A stretch of 64,000 nucleotides of DNA, taken from positions 62,001 through 126,000 of the forward strand of contig WNNJ02002357.1 in NCBI GenBank assembly GCA_012934845.2, read 5' to 3'. The position numbers and the translations under genes are program-made. Position 1 is the stretch's first letter, and the number at the start of each line of letters is the position of its first letter. Below the pieces are notes generated by a model, which worked only from the letters and a program-made list of their open reading frames with translations, ran no database searches and was not told the DNA's origin. Below, piece by piece: positions 1-57,929 of this stretch. Origin of the DNA: Pomphorhynchus laevis. Its lineage: Eukaryota; Acanthocephala; Palaeacanthocephala; Echinorhynchida; Pomphorhynchidae.

Positions 1-480
1 ATTATCTAGCAATTATTGAACCAATTGTTTTTTTTGTAGTAGTCCAGGATTCGTTGTTATTTGTTTACAATATATCTTACATGGGGACCCACTGGCATCT
101 TACTATACTAGAGAATAGGAATGATACTCAGATCCTTGACTTGATCAACCTTCTCTTTAATTACATGGCCTAAAGTGTACGGACCAGAGTACATCAACCG
201 AAATAAATGCATGTGATATGTCTTTTCTTTGTTAATAGACATGCGAATTGTACCACGAGTGAATAAAATATGTTGTCCAGACAAAGATATGATCTGACAG
301 TTCCTGAATATCTTTCCGAATTTTGATATCATCGGCATACATCGCAAATGAACAATTGACACTGCAGATGTCATCGACATATATATTGAACAAAGTACAA
401 CTAATGACTGAACTTTGAGGCATCCTACTCGGCGTTTGTTACCACAAAGACAAAGTGTTAACTGATCAAATACTGTGTAT
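1..480 (-). mobile_element. Decayed non-LTR retrotransposon (LINE) RT fragment
   Basis: On the minus strand 423-232 reads MPQSSVISCTLFNIYVDD and then FAMYADDIKI. This is the GVPQGSVLxPLLFNIYIND ... MYADD pair of CR1/jockey-type reverse transcriptases, with the G of PQG lost. The overlapping frame 380-108 shows the frame is broken downstream. It is an old fragment lying in the ALFY intron upstream of 721; its outer limits are uncertain. Confidence 0.6.
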
Positions 481-720
481 TTGTAAATTGCTGCAGTTTG
501 AGAAAGTTATTACATGTTTTAAATTTACTTTGAAGATTGCTAAGTTTGATCGCAATGTTCAACTGTTTTCCATTTATCTGACGACAGAAGGATGAAATAC
601 ACTATTATATAACATTTTTTATGTGCAGTTTTTTAATTAAATATTTTATGATTTATTAATTTATTTTTTAATTATTAATTTATTTTTGTAAGAATACAAC
701 TAATGTTTTTATCAAATAAG

Positions 721-46464
<45,744 letters not shown>

Positions 46465-48160
46465 ATACTGTTACTATTTTATAGAAAAATTCGAATCGTC
46501 GATGTGAATACCTCAAAATCAATTTTGCTTATTGTTTTTCTCCTCTTTGATAAAAGGACGAATGAGCACAGTCAGAGCATTCGATTTCCATTCGATAGTA
46601 AGCTTCTGTTCTGCTGTAAAATTCGCATTTGACTTTTGCCTAAATCTAAAGTTCTCATTTGAGATCAATTACGTTCGATTTTTCTGATTTTCAAAATAAT
46701 ACAGTGGACAATTTTATTTTATAAGCTTCAATTTCATTTCGATTTAGTTGAACCCAATATCATCAAACTTGTATGATGTTTCTCTGTTAATTTTTTCTTA
46801 TCGATCCCTAAACAATTTGTTATTTGTTTTAACTTGTATTAACACTTATATTTTCTCGATTACAAACAATTGATGTAATATTTTTGTTTACGATCACATT
46901 CTCATAGATGTTTTAAATAATGAAAAAATAGTTGTTATGTTTTAAAAATTGATGTATTTTAGCAATTAATTTAAAAATTGGTTAAATAATTAATTAAAAA
47001 TAATTTAAACTGCACATTTTCCGAGATTATAGTATCCTTCGAAAACCTGATTTGGTTTTTACGCCACAAAACATTACGACATAAATTATATGACTTTTTT
47101 GCACTATACATTAAAATGAATAATAATGAATAAAATTATGCAAAAATGCATACAAAGAAGACACATTAAATCAAATTATTTCAAGATATGAAACATGTCA
47201 TTAAGTGGGATAACGATATTTACCTTTTATTTCTTGTTCACATTATAATATTTGATAAGAGTAAAAATTTAATAAGATAAATTTTTTATTTCTTAACAAC
47301 ATACGAATGAATTTACGATGATCATTTATACGAAAAGAAAAAGAAACATCAACTCGCACGTCAGTCTAGTATATTCTTGCTAACTGTAATCGGGTTTATG
47401 TCTGGCATAGCAAAGAACGAGAAGTTCAATGGAAATGGACCACCTAATGAATGTACAATCAATCTGTTGCAAAACGAATTTTTTTTTCAATCTAAAAAAG
47501 TCGTTTTTATTTAGAGAATATATGAAATCAGTAGTTTGCCGCTATCTAACATCTTAAGGATTTTGGAATAATACAACGAAATACTACAGCAAATTATTAA
47601 ACTTTCAAGAAATGCATTATTCAAATATAAAGTGTATTATTCAAATATAAATCCATTATACAAAATGCATTATTCAGATATAAAATACTAAATGCATTAT
47701 TCAAATATACACAAAATACTTAATAATTCTTTAGAATCATAAAGTATTTGACGTTTTTCTCTTAATTATAGCTCCTGATTTTCATTTACTCTAACCCATG
47801 ACCTAAATTATTCGTTTTTTTTCACATATTGTTACAGAAAACGCTGTACAGAAATTTAAAAATTACTGTAACGAAATTTAAACGATGTATATGTATAAAC
47901 TATTTGTTACTGACTCTATATCCTGCAAAGTTACATTAAGATAAAGAACAAAAGATGAGTATTTTAAACTGGCAAGCTGAAGATATTAATTATGTTACCA
48001 CATGAATAGTAAACATATTGTTAAAATAATGTATATAATTTGTTCATGCATATGTATGGCAATAGTTATCATGCCTCTATAAACCCCAACTTGAGCATCA
48101 AACACAACAATCAGAGGTGAAAAAAATAAACTAACATTAAAATAAATAAAAACATGTGAG
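46465..48160. other. Downstream of ALFY; 3' UTR and intergenic
   Basis: AT-rich. AATAAA at 47129-47134 is a candidate ALFY poly(A) signal. Around 47600-47710 a short word like ATGCATTATTCAAATATA recurs four times. No gene seen. Confidence 0.45.
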
Positions 48161-48162
48161 TA

Positions 48163-49390
48163 TTTTAAATAGTTGATAATGATCCATTATTAATAAAGAA
48201 TTATTGAATCTGGATCAGAGAGAAGAGGAAAATTTTATTTGATATTTCGCCAACCTCTATTAGCATCTTCAGAAAATTACTTTCCAAGCTTCTCGATAAC
48301 TGCAGGCCAGTGGCTTTATAGCACCGTTGAATGATTTTAAATAGTTGATAATGATCCATTATTAATACAATAATTGGAGCTGGATCAAAGAAAAGAGGAA
48401 AATTTTATTTGATATTTCGCCAACCTCTGTTAGCATCTTCAGAAAATTACTTTTTAGCTTTTCGATAACTGCAGGCCAGTGGCTTTATAGCACCGTCGAA
48501 TGATTTTTAATAGTTGATTATGATCTATTATTAATACAATAATTGGAGCTGGATCAAAGAAAAGAGGAAAAGTTTATTTGATATTTCGCCAACCTCTGTT
48601 AGCATCTTCAGAAAATTACTTTCCAAGCTTCTCGATAACTGCAGACAAGTGACTCCATAGCACTCGAATGATTTTTAATAGTTGATTATGATTTATTATT
48701 AATACAATAATTGGAGCTGGATCAAAGAAAAGAGGAAAATTTTATTTGATATTTCGCCAACCTCTGTTAGCATCTTCAGAAAATTAATTTCCAAGCTTCT
48801 CGATAACTGCAGACAAGTGACTCCATAGTACTGTCGAATGATTTTAAATAGTTGATAATGATTCATTATTAATAAAGAATTATTGGAGCTGGATCAAAGA
48901 AATGAGGAAACGTTTATTTGATATTTCGCTACCTCTGTTCGCATCTTCAGAAAATTACTTTCAAGTTTCTCGATAACTGCAGACCAGTGCCTCCATAGCA
49001 CTGTTGAATGATTTTAAATAGTTGATAATGATCCATTATTAATAAAGAATTATTGGAGCTGGATCAAAGAAAATAGGAAAATTTTATTTGATATTTCGCC
49101 AACCTCTGTTTGATAATGACCCATTATTAATAAACAATAATTATAGCTGGATCAAAGAAAGGAGGAAACGTTTATTTGATATTTCGCTAATCTTTGTAAG
49201 CATCTTCAGAAAATTACTTTCCAAGTTTCTCGATAACTGCAGATCAGTGGCTCCATAGCATTGACGAATTATTTTAAATAGTTGATAATGATCCATTATT
49301 GATAAAGAATTATTGGAGCTGGATCAAAGAAAGGAGGAAAATTTTATTTGATATTTCGTTAACCTTTGTTAGCATCTTCAGAAAATTACA
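48163..49390 (-). repeat. Satellite array S2, hammerhead-like units
   Basis: Eight units (one deleted in the middle near 49110) of about 165-170 bp, the same family as array S1. On the minus strand each unit reads GGAAAGTAATTTT, then CTGAAGA, one T, GCTAAC, AGAG, GTTAGC (or GTTGGC), GAAA, TATC, AAATAAA, then (A/C)TTTTCC. Helix II is GCUAAC/GUUAGC. Helix I can form from UUU/AAA next to the core and GGAAA(G)/(C)UUUUCC beyond an internal loop. Helix III is almost absent. The one departure from a textbook hammerhead is the U between A9 and the first helix II pair. The array abuts the truncated RT of Naiad copy A. Confidence 0.85.
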
Positions 49391-49419
49391 ATTCATTGTA
49401 ATTTATTGTAATTCATTGT

Positions 49420-51233
49420 AACCTTTTATTTGTCTAAATATAGATGTCCCTACTTTTAAATAATTTTGATTTATCAGAATATTTAAAGATTCTATTAATT
49501 CAATTCTATCCACATATTTATATTTATTTGATGGTTTAATTTTTGTTAGATAGGCGTTATAATTATTATAACATATATATGAATATCTATTTCGGAGTAT
49601 ATGGTTAATTAATTTTACTAACGCTTATGTAATATCTTCTAAATCTAGATTTGTATGAAGCGTACTAAAATCGTATGTATTTATATTTTGAAAATTTATT
49701 CCTTTTGTCTGTTCTAAAAATTCTTTTGTAGAATTAATACTGAAACAGTGTTTTTTCACCAGTATTAATTTCGATTATCCTACAATATTTTTTGAAGTGT
49801 GCTTTAATTACTTTAGGTATTTTATTCATATAGACAGAAAGTGGTTTTAATGTAGTGTGTTATTTTCATTTTATTTTTAATTTTATCAAATATATAATCT
49901 TTCCAAATGTTTATTTTAGATATATTCGAGCTTTCACTATTAATCAGCTTACTAAAGTAATCATTTAAGTTATTATATAACGAATTGTAAATTTTATTTT
50001 TGTCGTTGTTATTATTTAATCTATATTTATACCCTTTTGATAGCAGCTTTCTTAATTCACAATTTTCAATTAATTCTAGATTATGGGTACATATATGTTC
50101 ATTTATTTTATCAAAACTAAGACTTTTACAATTGTATTCTGTTTCCATTATGTTTCTAATATTATCGTTACATATTGATTTTAATTCTTTATTATAATTA
50201 CAAATTTTTCGTCCTAATGGTGGTAGGAGTTTATACCTTATTTTAGGAATATATTTACTTAAATCTGACCCTATTATTTCTTTACTTTTAGAATTATTTA
50301 AAAGTCCGGCTATATTTATGTTATCTATACATTTATTAATGAAGTTTATGGTTAATAAACTTCATATATTTTCTATTGTTATTTTCTATTGTTCTGTATA
50401 TTTTCTATTGTTATTATTAACATTTATTGTACGATTATAGTATTTTGTATTACAATAACTGTCTATTATACAACTTAGCCTATCATAGTCGTTAATTAAT
50501 TTTTGATTTATTGAACATATGATATCTTTAGAAAAACTTCTTATATTTACATAAAGATCTTTTAGCTTATTATCACTTAAAAGTTGTTTTAATATTTCTA
50601 ATTGTTCATTTATATACATATCTTTTTTAATATTTTTAACTCTATTTTTCCTATTCCTTTTATCACCATGACTTCTTGGTTTGCGTTTAACCGGATTATT
50701 ATAATATAGTTGTTTATTATGTATTATACTACTTCTGCCAATTCCTTGTACCACGTCATTCAATCCTAATGGGTACATGGAATTAAGCGTTTTAATCCAA
50801 AAATCTTCTTTTTCTAATAGTTTTTGATTTAATATTGATATGTTTTTCTTCGATAATATGTTCTAAAATAAATAATTTACAGTTTTTAATATCATGTCCT
50901 ATTAATCTCATATGTTTATGAAATATAGTTTGACTATTATGCTGTATATTATATATGTGTTGCCTAAACCTAGTTTTTAACATTTGATATGTTTTTCCTA
51001 TATATTGCAATCCACATGTACATTGTATAAGATACACTACACCTGCGGTATTGCAGTTACAATTATTATTAATATTTAATGAAAAACATTTGTTTGTCGT
51101 ATTACTTACAATACAATTATTATTTATAACATCACAAACTATACAATTTTTTCTGTTACATTTAAAAGATCTAAAATTAAAATCATGAGTACTTACGTAT
51201 TTTTCCAATCTTGTTGAGTACATGTAACTTTTA
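49420..51233 (-). pseudogene. Naiad-type Penelope-like element, copy A (GIY-YIG before RT)
   Basis: Minus-strand order: Cys-rich finger KCNRKNCIVCDVINNNC; GIY-YIG nuclease GVVYLIQCTCGLQYIGKT then LKTRFRQH (51223-50792); linker FWIKTLNSMYPLGLNDVVQG (about 50810-50740) and basic KRKPRSHGDKRNRKNR (ORF 50778-50386); a helical segment with CELRKLLSKGYKYRL (50148-49822); then RT NTYDFSTLHTNLDL (about 49680) to SLNILINQNYLKVG. Endonuclease N-terminal to RT is the known Naiad arrangement. Breaks: one extra base near 50843 compared with copies C and 46 kb, further stops, loss of the KIHKPxIKPR motif, and truncation before the catalytic YIDD. Confidence 0.82.
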
Positions 51234-51239
51234 AGTCAT

Positions 51240-51540
51240 AATTTTTAACGTTGCTTTTTCGGTGTCGCCACCTAGTTTAGTTGACTCAGACTAAACTTAC
51301 AACGGGCCATCCAGCAGCATCTGACAGGGGGCTGCCCTGCTTAAGGCGGTTGCAGGCTTAAACAAGATCTATAAAGATATACCACCTTCACTCCACGGTT
51401 GAAAACAATGTCCGGTTGAAAACACAGCTCATGATGACGATTTTGATGGATATACTACTGTGATTTCAACTATTGAAGTGGATTACACAGAACCTAGAAC
51501 GGTAAATTCAAAAAAGGTACGCCCAGCATTCAGGTAAGTT
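51240..51540. other. Junction between Naiad copy A and Gypsy pol
   Basis: Slightly GC-richer: TTTAGTTGACTCAGACTAAA inverted words near 51277-51297, and a GCAGCATCTGACAGGGGGCT stretch. Probably gag-end or leader of the Gypsy element; no LTR border could be fixed. Confidence 0.35.
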
Positions 51541-53345
51541 TAAATAAAGTTCTCACAAACATGATATATGATACAGGTGCTGCAGTTTTTATTATTTCCG
51601 TTGAGCTATGGCACAAAATTGGTTGTTCTAAGTTAACAAACGTAAAGTATATTCACACTTATGCGATAGCAGTGTACAAACTATGGGAAGCTGTGATGTG
51701 TGTGTACAAATTCGGAATGTATCCTTATCTTTGACATTAGAAGTGGTAGAAGGAAGGTGGCAACCTCTATTTGGGCGACTATGGATTCATGCTTTCAAAT
51801 TAAAATGGCCTAATGAAGTTTCGGTGTTCTCACTAACTGAAGACATAATCATGGATGAACGACTAAATCATTGGCTGGTTGGTGTGCCGGATTAATTTGC
51901 GGACGCGATAGGCAGTATTCGAAATTACGAAGCAAGTTTATGTATTAGTAACTCGCCCCAACCCAAGTGTATACCAGCTCGTCGCATTCCATTGGCTTTA
52001 CAACAAACAATAAAGAATGAATTAGACCGACTGATTCAAAACGAAATTATTAAGATAGTAGATACAAGAAAAGAAAATGTAGAGTGGGCAAGTCCAATAG
52101 TAATTGTTCGTGAGAAAGATAACTCAATTCGAATCTGCACAGATTTCCAGATCACAGTGAATCCGTATCTCATTATGCAATTCCTACTTTCGATGAAATC
52201 ATTATGAAGATATCCAACGCATCATCATATTCGGTGATTGATTTGAAGGATGTATATCTCCAGATGCAGGTCGATGAAAAATCAATACACCTATTAACAA
52301 TCAGCACTCCGTTCGGATTCTTTCGTTATCACCAGCTTCCCTTTGGTCTATCCGTACCGCCATTAATTTTCCAGTGCTACATGTCAGAGCTTCTTGACGA
52401 TATTTCGGGAGTGGTAGTTTATCTGGATGATGTATTAATTTCAGGCACTAACGATAATGAGCATTTGAATCGATTGAGGATGGAATCGGATAGACTGATT
52501 AAAGCAGGAATCAAAGCAAAAAAGAACAAATGTTCGTTCATGAAAGAAAAAATTAAAATTCTCGGTCACATACTGTGTAGAGATCATTTGGAACCAGACC
52601 CAGAAAAGCTGAGTGCAATATTGAATATGAACATCCTAGTAACAAAACAGAATTGAGGTCGTTCCTTGGTGCAGTAAATTACCTAGATAATTTTTGCCCA
52701 ACCTACGTTGTCAATGTTACGAATTATATGCTTTGGCCGGACATAAAGTAAAATGGAAATGGGAAGTGAAACACTCAGACGAATTTGAAATGATTTACAG
52801 AATCTTGCTAAACCCCAGAGCATTAGTGCCGTATGATGACAAATTACAAATTAAAGTAATGGCAGATGCTTCAGAATCGGGATTGGGGGCCATATTGTTG
52901 CAAGAATCATTGAATGGAACTTATAAGCCAGTATGCTATGCCTCTCGAAAAATGAGTTTGGCTGAAAAGAAGTATGCCCAAATTGATAAAGAGGCACTTG
53001 CACTACTGTTTGCCGTAAAGAAATTTGATCAATACTTAGTGGGACGAAAGTTTGTCTTGATGACTAAGCATAAACCACTCAATTATATTTACGGAAGTAA
53101 GCGGGACTTATCGAAAGTTACTAATCATCGTTTAGTGCGTTGGGGTATATTATTATCTGAATATCAATATACGTTAGAACACGTGGATGGTCGTTGCAAT
53201 GCAATAGCTGATATGTTGTCAAGATGTACCAATAATGATGAATTATGTGTGAAGGAAATTCAAGAATCGGGTGTTAATCTAATTGAAAGCGAGAATGCGC
53301 AGATGAGTGGTATATCCGTTGATATATTACGAAGTGCAACACAAG
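51540..53345 (+). pseudogene. Gypsy-type LTR retrotransposon pol (protease-RT-RNase H), broken
   Basis: Order: aspartic protease with DTGA at 51570-51581 (MIYDTGAAVFIISVELW); RT start EWASPIVIVREKDNSIRICT (about 52080-52145); RT palm SYSVIDLKDVYLQMQ, FGFFRYHQLPFGLS and YLDD at 52419-52430; then RNase H MADASESGLGAIL and YAQIDKEALALLFAVKKF up to about 53240. Three separate frames (51992-52207, 52204-52656, 52694-53518) show at least two frameshifts. LPFGLSVPPLIFQ has replaced the usual SxAPxxFQ. No integrase or LTRs are seen; the 3' part is replaced by LINE-linked sequence. Confidence 0.9.
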
Positions 53346-53367
53346 AAGATATGGTAATCAAAAGACT

Positions 53368-53720
53368 AACTTGTATTTTAGCTGGCTACATAATAGCTTC
53401 AGCTATCAGGTCGCATTACGACAGAAAGCATGCTGTCCAGACAACTCCACAGAGCGGGACTCATCAGTGGACGTCTCTGTATCATCGTTGTTTCGTCCCT
53501 CAGCATGCACTATATTGACGATACACATGGTGGTCCTCCATCAGATTGAAATGAGTCATTGAAATCGTCTTGTTGGTAGTCGGTTGAATTTCATTTTGTT
53601 GAGATATTTCCGGACCTCTTCGACTAACTTGTATTTTAGCTGGCTACATAATAGCTTCAGCTATCAGGTCGCATTACGACAGAAAGCATGCTGTCCAGAC
53701 AACTCCACAGAGCGGGACTC
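53368..53720. repeat. 96-bp direct duplication between Gypsy and LINE
   Basis: The block from ACTTGTATTTTAGCTGGCTA to CACAGAGCGGGACTCA occurs at 53368-53463 and again at 53625-53720, 256 bp later. The second copy ends where the LINE RT begins, so this may be a target-side or insertion-linked duplication. Confidence 0.9.
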
Positions 53721-53729
53721 AACAGGTAA

Positions 53730-55197
53730 GCAACTACATATCATCAAATTCTATGTTTCCACCTTTTCAATCAGCATATCGACCACAACATTCTACTATG
53801 ACCGCATGCACAAAACTCTCCAATGATCTACTTCTTGCTCTTGACAAACATCTAGTAAGCCTTGTAATTTCACTTGATTTATCCTCCGCATTTGATGTAG
53901 TTGATCACACTATACTTCTCTCATGTCTCAAACAACGTTACTGCTTCTCGTCTCATGTCATTTCTTGGTTCAAATCCTACCTCTCAAATCGCTCTTATCA
54001 CGTAGTCTCCAACTCCAACTCTTCTGCGCCGGTTCCTCTCAGCTGCGGTGTACCACAAGGATCCGTTCTAGGGCCGCTTCTTTTCACCCTTCTTCTTGGT
54101 GATTTATCTTCCATCGTGGTCCCTTTCGGCTTTGAAGTTATTCAGTACGCTGACGATATAGTAATCTATGCATCATGCACACTTACATCTGCATCCAACC
54201 TCGCTTCTGATGCATCGTCATGCATCTCTGCTATTCACGCATCCAACCTCGCTTCTGCTGCATCGTCTTGCCTCTCTGCTATTCACGCATATCTTTGTTC
54301 AATCCGTATGTTTTTAAACAACGAGAAATCTAACATGATGTGGATAACACCGCGCCACTCTTACACCCTCGATTTTCCAGTATGCATACACAATTTCCGT
54401 CTACCAGAAGTGACTATCATGACAATCCTCGGTGTCCCTTTTGACAATAATCTCTCGTTTCTGCCTTTTATTCGTAGCAAGATCAGTTCATGCTCCCTCA
54501 TCCTCCGTAACATTCGAAGTATCCGTAGAAACCTCGACGTCAAATCGACAGCTATTTTAATCTCCAGCCTTTTCATGCCTCGTCTAAAATATTACTTAGG
54601 TCTTCTCGTAAACTGTCCAGCATATCAATTTCACTATCTACAAAGGATTCTGCACATGGCTGCTAGGGTCATCTTCCGCCTTCGCAAGTACGACCACATC
54701 TCCAACACCCTCCGCATCCTTAACTGGCTCGACATTCCGAGCCGCATAACCTCTCAAATTCTCACACTTGCATGGCAAATCAAATTCCGGCACAACCCTC
54801 CTTATCTATATTTTCCTGATAGCGCATCCAATATGACGACTGGTCTCTCCCTAAGAAGTCATCGCTCCTGCTCGCTTTTCGTCCCCCGTCACAACGGTAA
54901 TCACGGATATCGTGCGTTCACCATCGCTGCACCACGCCTTTGGAACAAACTTCCTCGAGACACAAAATCATTGACGTCGCTTAAACACTTCAAAACTTCC
55001 TTGATCACCATACTTCTTGCAAACGAACTAAAATAACAATTTCAGCCGCAATCAATTCAATAACTCTACATACATGTTCAAACACTCATCGGACGTAAAC
55101 TTGTCTTTTAATTTTTATAGTGGGCCTGTAAATGGTTCTATTTTACCATAACGGCCACTCTAAATAAATTCTATTCTATTCTATTCTATTGGTTTTC
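53730..55197 (+). mobile_element. 5'-truncated CR1/L2-type LINE RT
   Basis: The 427-codon frame 53753-55036 reads FPPFQSAYRPQHSTMTAC, ISLDLSSAFDVVDHTILL (motif A), LSCGVPQGSVLGPLLF, and QYADDIVIYA with YADD at 54146-54157, then thumb sequence ending WNKLPRDTKSLTSLKHFKTS. The APE endonuclease is missing, so it is a 5'-truncated insert. A 3' tail of about five ATTCT units (to 55197) is typical of L2/CR1-like elements. Within the ORF a ~48-bp block (54195-54290) is tandemly duplicated in frame (ASNLAS...SAIHA twice), which probably alters the palm after YADD. Confidence 0.92.
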
Positions 55198-55262
55198 TTC
55201 AAAATAATTTAAATAATTTAATATATGAATATTTTAAACTAGTTTACTATAAAAATAATATA
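55195..55262 (+). pseudogene. Short Naiad C-terminal fragment
   Basis: GFLQNNLNNLIYEYFKLVYY on the plus strand equals the copy B segment NNFNNLIYEYFKLGYYKN. It begins exactly where the LINE tail ends, so the LINE may have inserted into an older Naiad copy. Confidence 0.65.
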
Positions 55263-55515
55263 TATAGTTGTATATACTAATATATACAACTCACTCTCAT
55301 AATATATACAATATCTGTATATATTAATATATCTGTATACATATAATATACATATAATGTATATTATATGATATAATATATTAATATATATGATATATAA
55401 ATTAATATATCTGTATACATATATTAATATATATGATATATATTAATATATCTGTATACATATAATATACATATAATGTATATTATATGATATTTAATAT
55501 ACATATAATATATAC
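55263..55515. repeat. AT-rich palindromic tandem repeat
   Basis: Words such as ATATCTGTATACATATA and ATGTATATTATATGATAT recur in both orientations; related sequence appears at 58505-58615 inside Naiad copy B. Confidence 0.85.
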
Positions 55516-55739
55516 AATATCTAAAGAATGAGTGAACAATAAATTTTTTATATAAAATAAATCAATGTTAGATCAGAACATTACTTTAGCTGATTTGCAT
55601 TGTATTTTAATATGTATTCGCCCCGATACTGTATTTACAAAAGAGAAATAATAAAAAACCCGAAAGCCTGTCAGTTTTCTGAGTATATATTATCTTAATT
55701 TACAAAACTATACATGCTGTAAAAATAATTTTAAATACT

Positions 55740-56120
55740 TTTGATTTCAGTGATTTTAGCATTAGCGCTAGAGCTTATGATCGCGATTCAGCTGATGTTG
55801 GTTACAAGTATGTAGTGCTTGTAACCAACATAATGCCTTAGTATGCTGATGATGGGATGAACGACAGCTCAAGTGCTATCCTATGAAGCCACTGCTTAGC
55901 AAACCGTACCAGATGTAAGGCTGGTAAGCATGTGGAGGATTGTGCGCTTAGCCATTTATTTCAGAAGTCTACTAAGGATCAAGTAATGTCGAAGGTGTGT
56001 AGATAATGGGCCACACTGATGATACCACCCTATAGCGATGAGTAGACTAAGATCAAAACGCCTCATTGTGGTCGAGGTGTCTGTGGTAGGCACATTTCGC
56101 GTTAAGCTTTACAAAGAAGG
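55740..56120. other. GC-richer island of unknown nature
   Basis: It starts with a perfect 14-bp stem-loop (ATGTTGGTTACAAG at 55794-55807, CTTGTAACCAACAT at 55817-55830). About 290 bp of balanced composition follow with no open frame above 30 codons that I trust. Distinctive words: GATGATGGGATGAACGACAG, GGGCCACACTGATGATACC, GCGATGAGTAG. It could be a structured RNA-derived or non-autonomous element; I could not assign it. Confidence 0.4.
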
Positions 56121-56299
56121 TTTAAAATAGCATTACAGGTTTTAGTCATTTTTCCTGCTCGTGTTATAAATCAAAGTTGTAACATAATTCTTCCATATTA
56201 GATACTTTATCAAATTATAATATTCTCATTACAATGTTACACTATAATATAACAAAATAGTTTGATTAAATGGTTTGATTTAGTTAGTAAATATGGAAG

Positions 56300-56460
56300 T
56301 TTTTAAATAGTTGATACTGATCCATACTTCTGTAAGCATCTTCAGAAAATTTCCTTTTTCTCTTTAGTTTGCATCTGAAGATGCTAACTAACAGAAGTTA
56401 GCGAAATATCAAAAAATAATTTTCTCCTTTCTTTGATCCAGCTCCAATTATTAAATATGG
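56300..56460. repeat. Isolated satellite-family copies, inverted
   Basis: A minus-type piece (CTGTAAGCATCTTCAGAAAA) is followed by a plus-type copy with CTGAAGA, T, GCTAAC-TAACAGAA-GTTAGC, GAAA, TATC and AATTTTCTCC, and the TTTGATCCAGCTCCAATTAT end. A further fragment lies at 57125-57190. Confidence 0.8.
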
Positions 56461-57839
56461 AATTAGAAATTATTGCTTTAGTAAAGTGTCTTAAACTGTC
56501 GTATCCGGAAAAAATATAATCCTTTGAAAGGATCTTATCCATTGAAACATAATTGATTGCACTTTTCATAAATGTAGTTATTCCTACCAGGTTACGAGTG
56601 TTTTCGTTTTTGTCATTTAATAAATTTTAATTTTTGTTGAGAAGAATGACAAATCAAATCAGTTAGCTGAAGGTAAACATAAATGACATTAAAAGCCGAA
56701 AGTTAAATCGCGAAAAAGTTAAACTCTTAAATATTTTATTAATTAGAAGTTTTTTAAATTATTATTGCCAAAACTATTTTAGAAATATGTTATGACAATT
56801 ATTTTTCATTACGTGACGATCAAGCAGTTTGTATTTTGGTAGTACCTGATAATCCTCATTTATATTCAACTGGCTTATTGTAGTTAATTAAGGTATTTAA
56901 GTATAATTTTTTAAATTTACTGAATAAAATTTTATACTTTTCAGAAGAAAGTAATCATGTCAAAACATATATCGTGGAAATATTTATTCTTCTTTAATAG
57001 ATAGATAAGTAATTACAAAAACAATCAAATATGTAGCAATTAGGTTACGAGACTAGTGTAAAACAATAATTTATTGTTTTGTAGTTTTATTAATTGATTA
57101 TAATTTAATATTTGCAGCAACTAAGTTTGTAAAGAATTATTGGAGCTGGATCAAAGAAAAGAGAAAATCTGTTAGCATCTTCAGTAAAATAGAATTTGAT
57201 GCTTTTCACATCCGTAATGACTTCGTAATCATCCAATTACTTGTTTACTTGGTTGCACAAACGATTATCTGCAATACATTACCGTACAGATGTTGTCCTT
57301 TTTGAATTAGTTTGATAATTTGTTTTTCAATTCGTTACTGTTGTGATAGCTTTAGCTAAATAATCAGCTGGATTGATCGGATATGCGTTTCGTTGCGCTC
57401 TCGACGTAGAATATAAATATAGTAGCTTGAATGCTTACTTTATCTACCAAATCTCTTTTTGATATCACAAAATAAATATCATGTATGCTCTAGAAATGAA
57501 CATAGCAATTGATCGTTCAATGCTAACATATAATTGTTCAACGCAATTTCAATTGTAAATGCATTACGATATACATTTACGCATAACTTATTTAATCAAC
57601 TTGACAAAACGGTTTTAATAAAATAGCATATCAAGTGATAATTTATTGAGAATTATTTGTAGATTATAAGCGATTTGCAGTTGTTTGATTTTTCTTATCG
57701 ATACATTATGTTTAGACATAATGTAATCCATAATTTCGACATATTATGAGATTTAGATTTATGCTATAAATAAAATGAAATATTTAGAAATTTAAACATG
57801 AATCAATAATAAAATAGTAATTTATTTTTATATTTTGCT

Positions 57840-57890
57840 TGTGGCTGCTAACATCATCAGAAACAAAACGTCAATAAAAACAAAACGTTT
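57840..57890 (-). ncRNA. Hammerhead-like remnant 3' of Naiad copy B
   Basis: Minus strand: GTTTCTGATGATGTTAGCAG, CCACAAGC, then AAAATATAAAAATAAA. The CTGATGA box and part of helix II remain, GAAA is lost. It lies in the same orientation as, and just downstream of, Naiad copy B. Confidence 0.35.
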
Positions 57891-57929
57891 GGAAAAACAC
57901 GTTTTTTAATATACGTTTTTAACTAAAAA

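Noticed and set aside
55740-56120. 28S rRNA fragment, because of words like CGATGAGTAG and a GCTCAAG stretch
   Set aside because: Order and spacing of the words do not follow any LSU rRNA region I could line up; left as unassigned.
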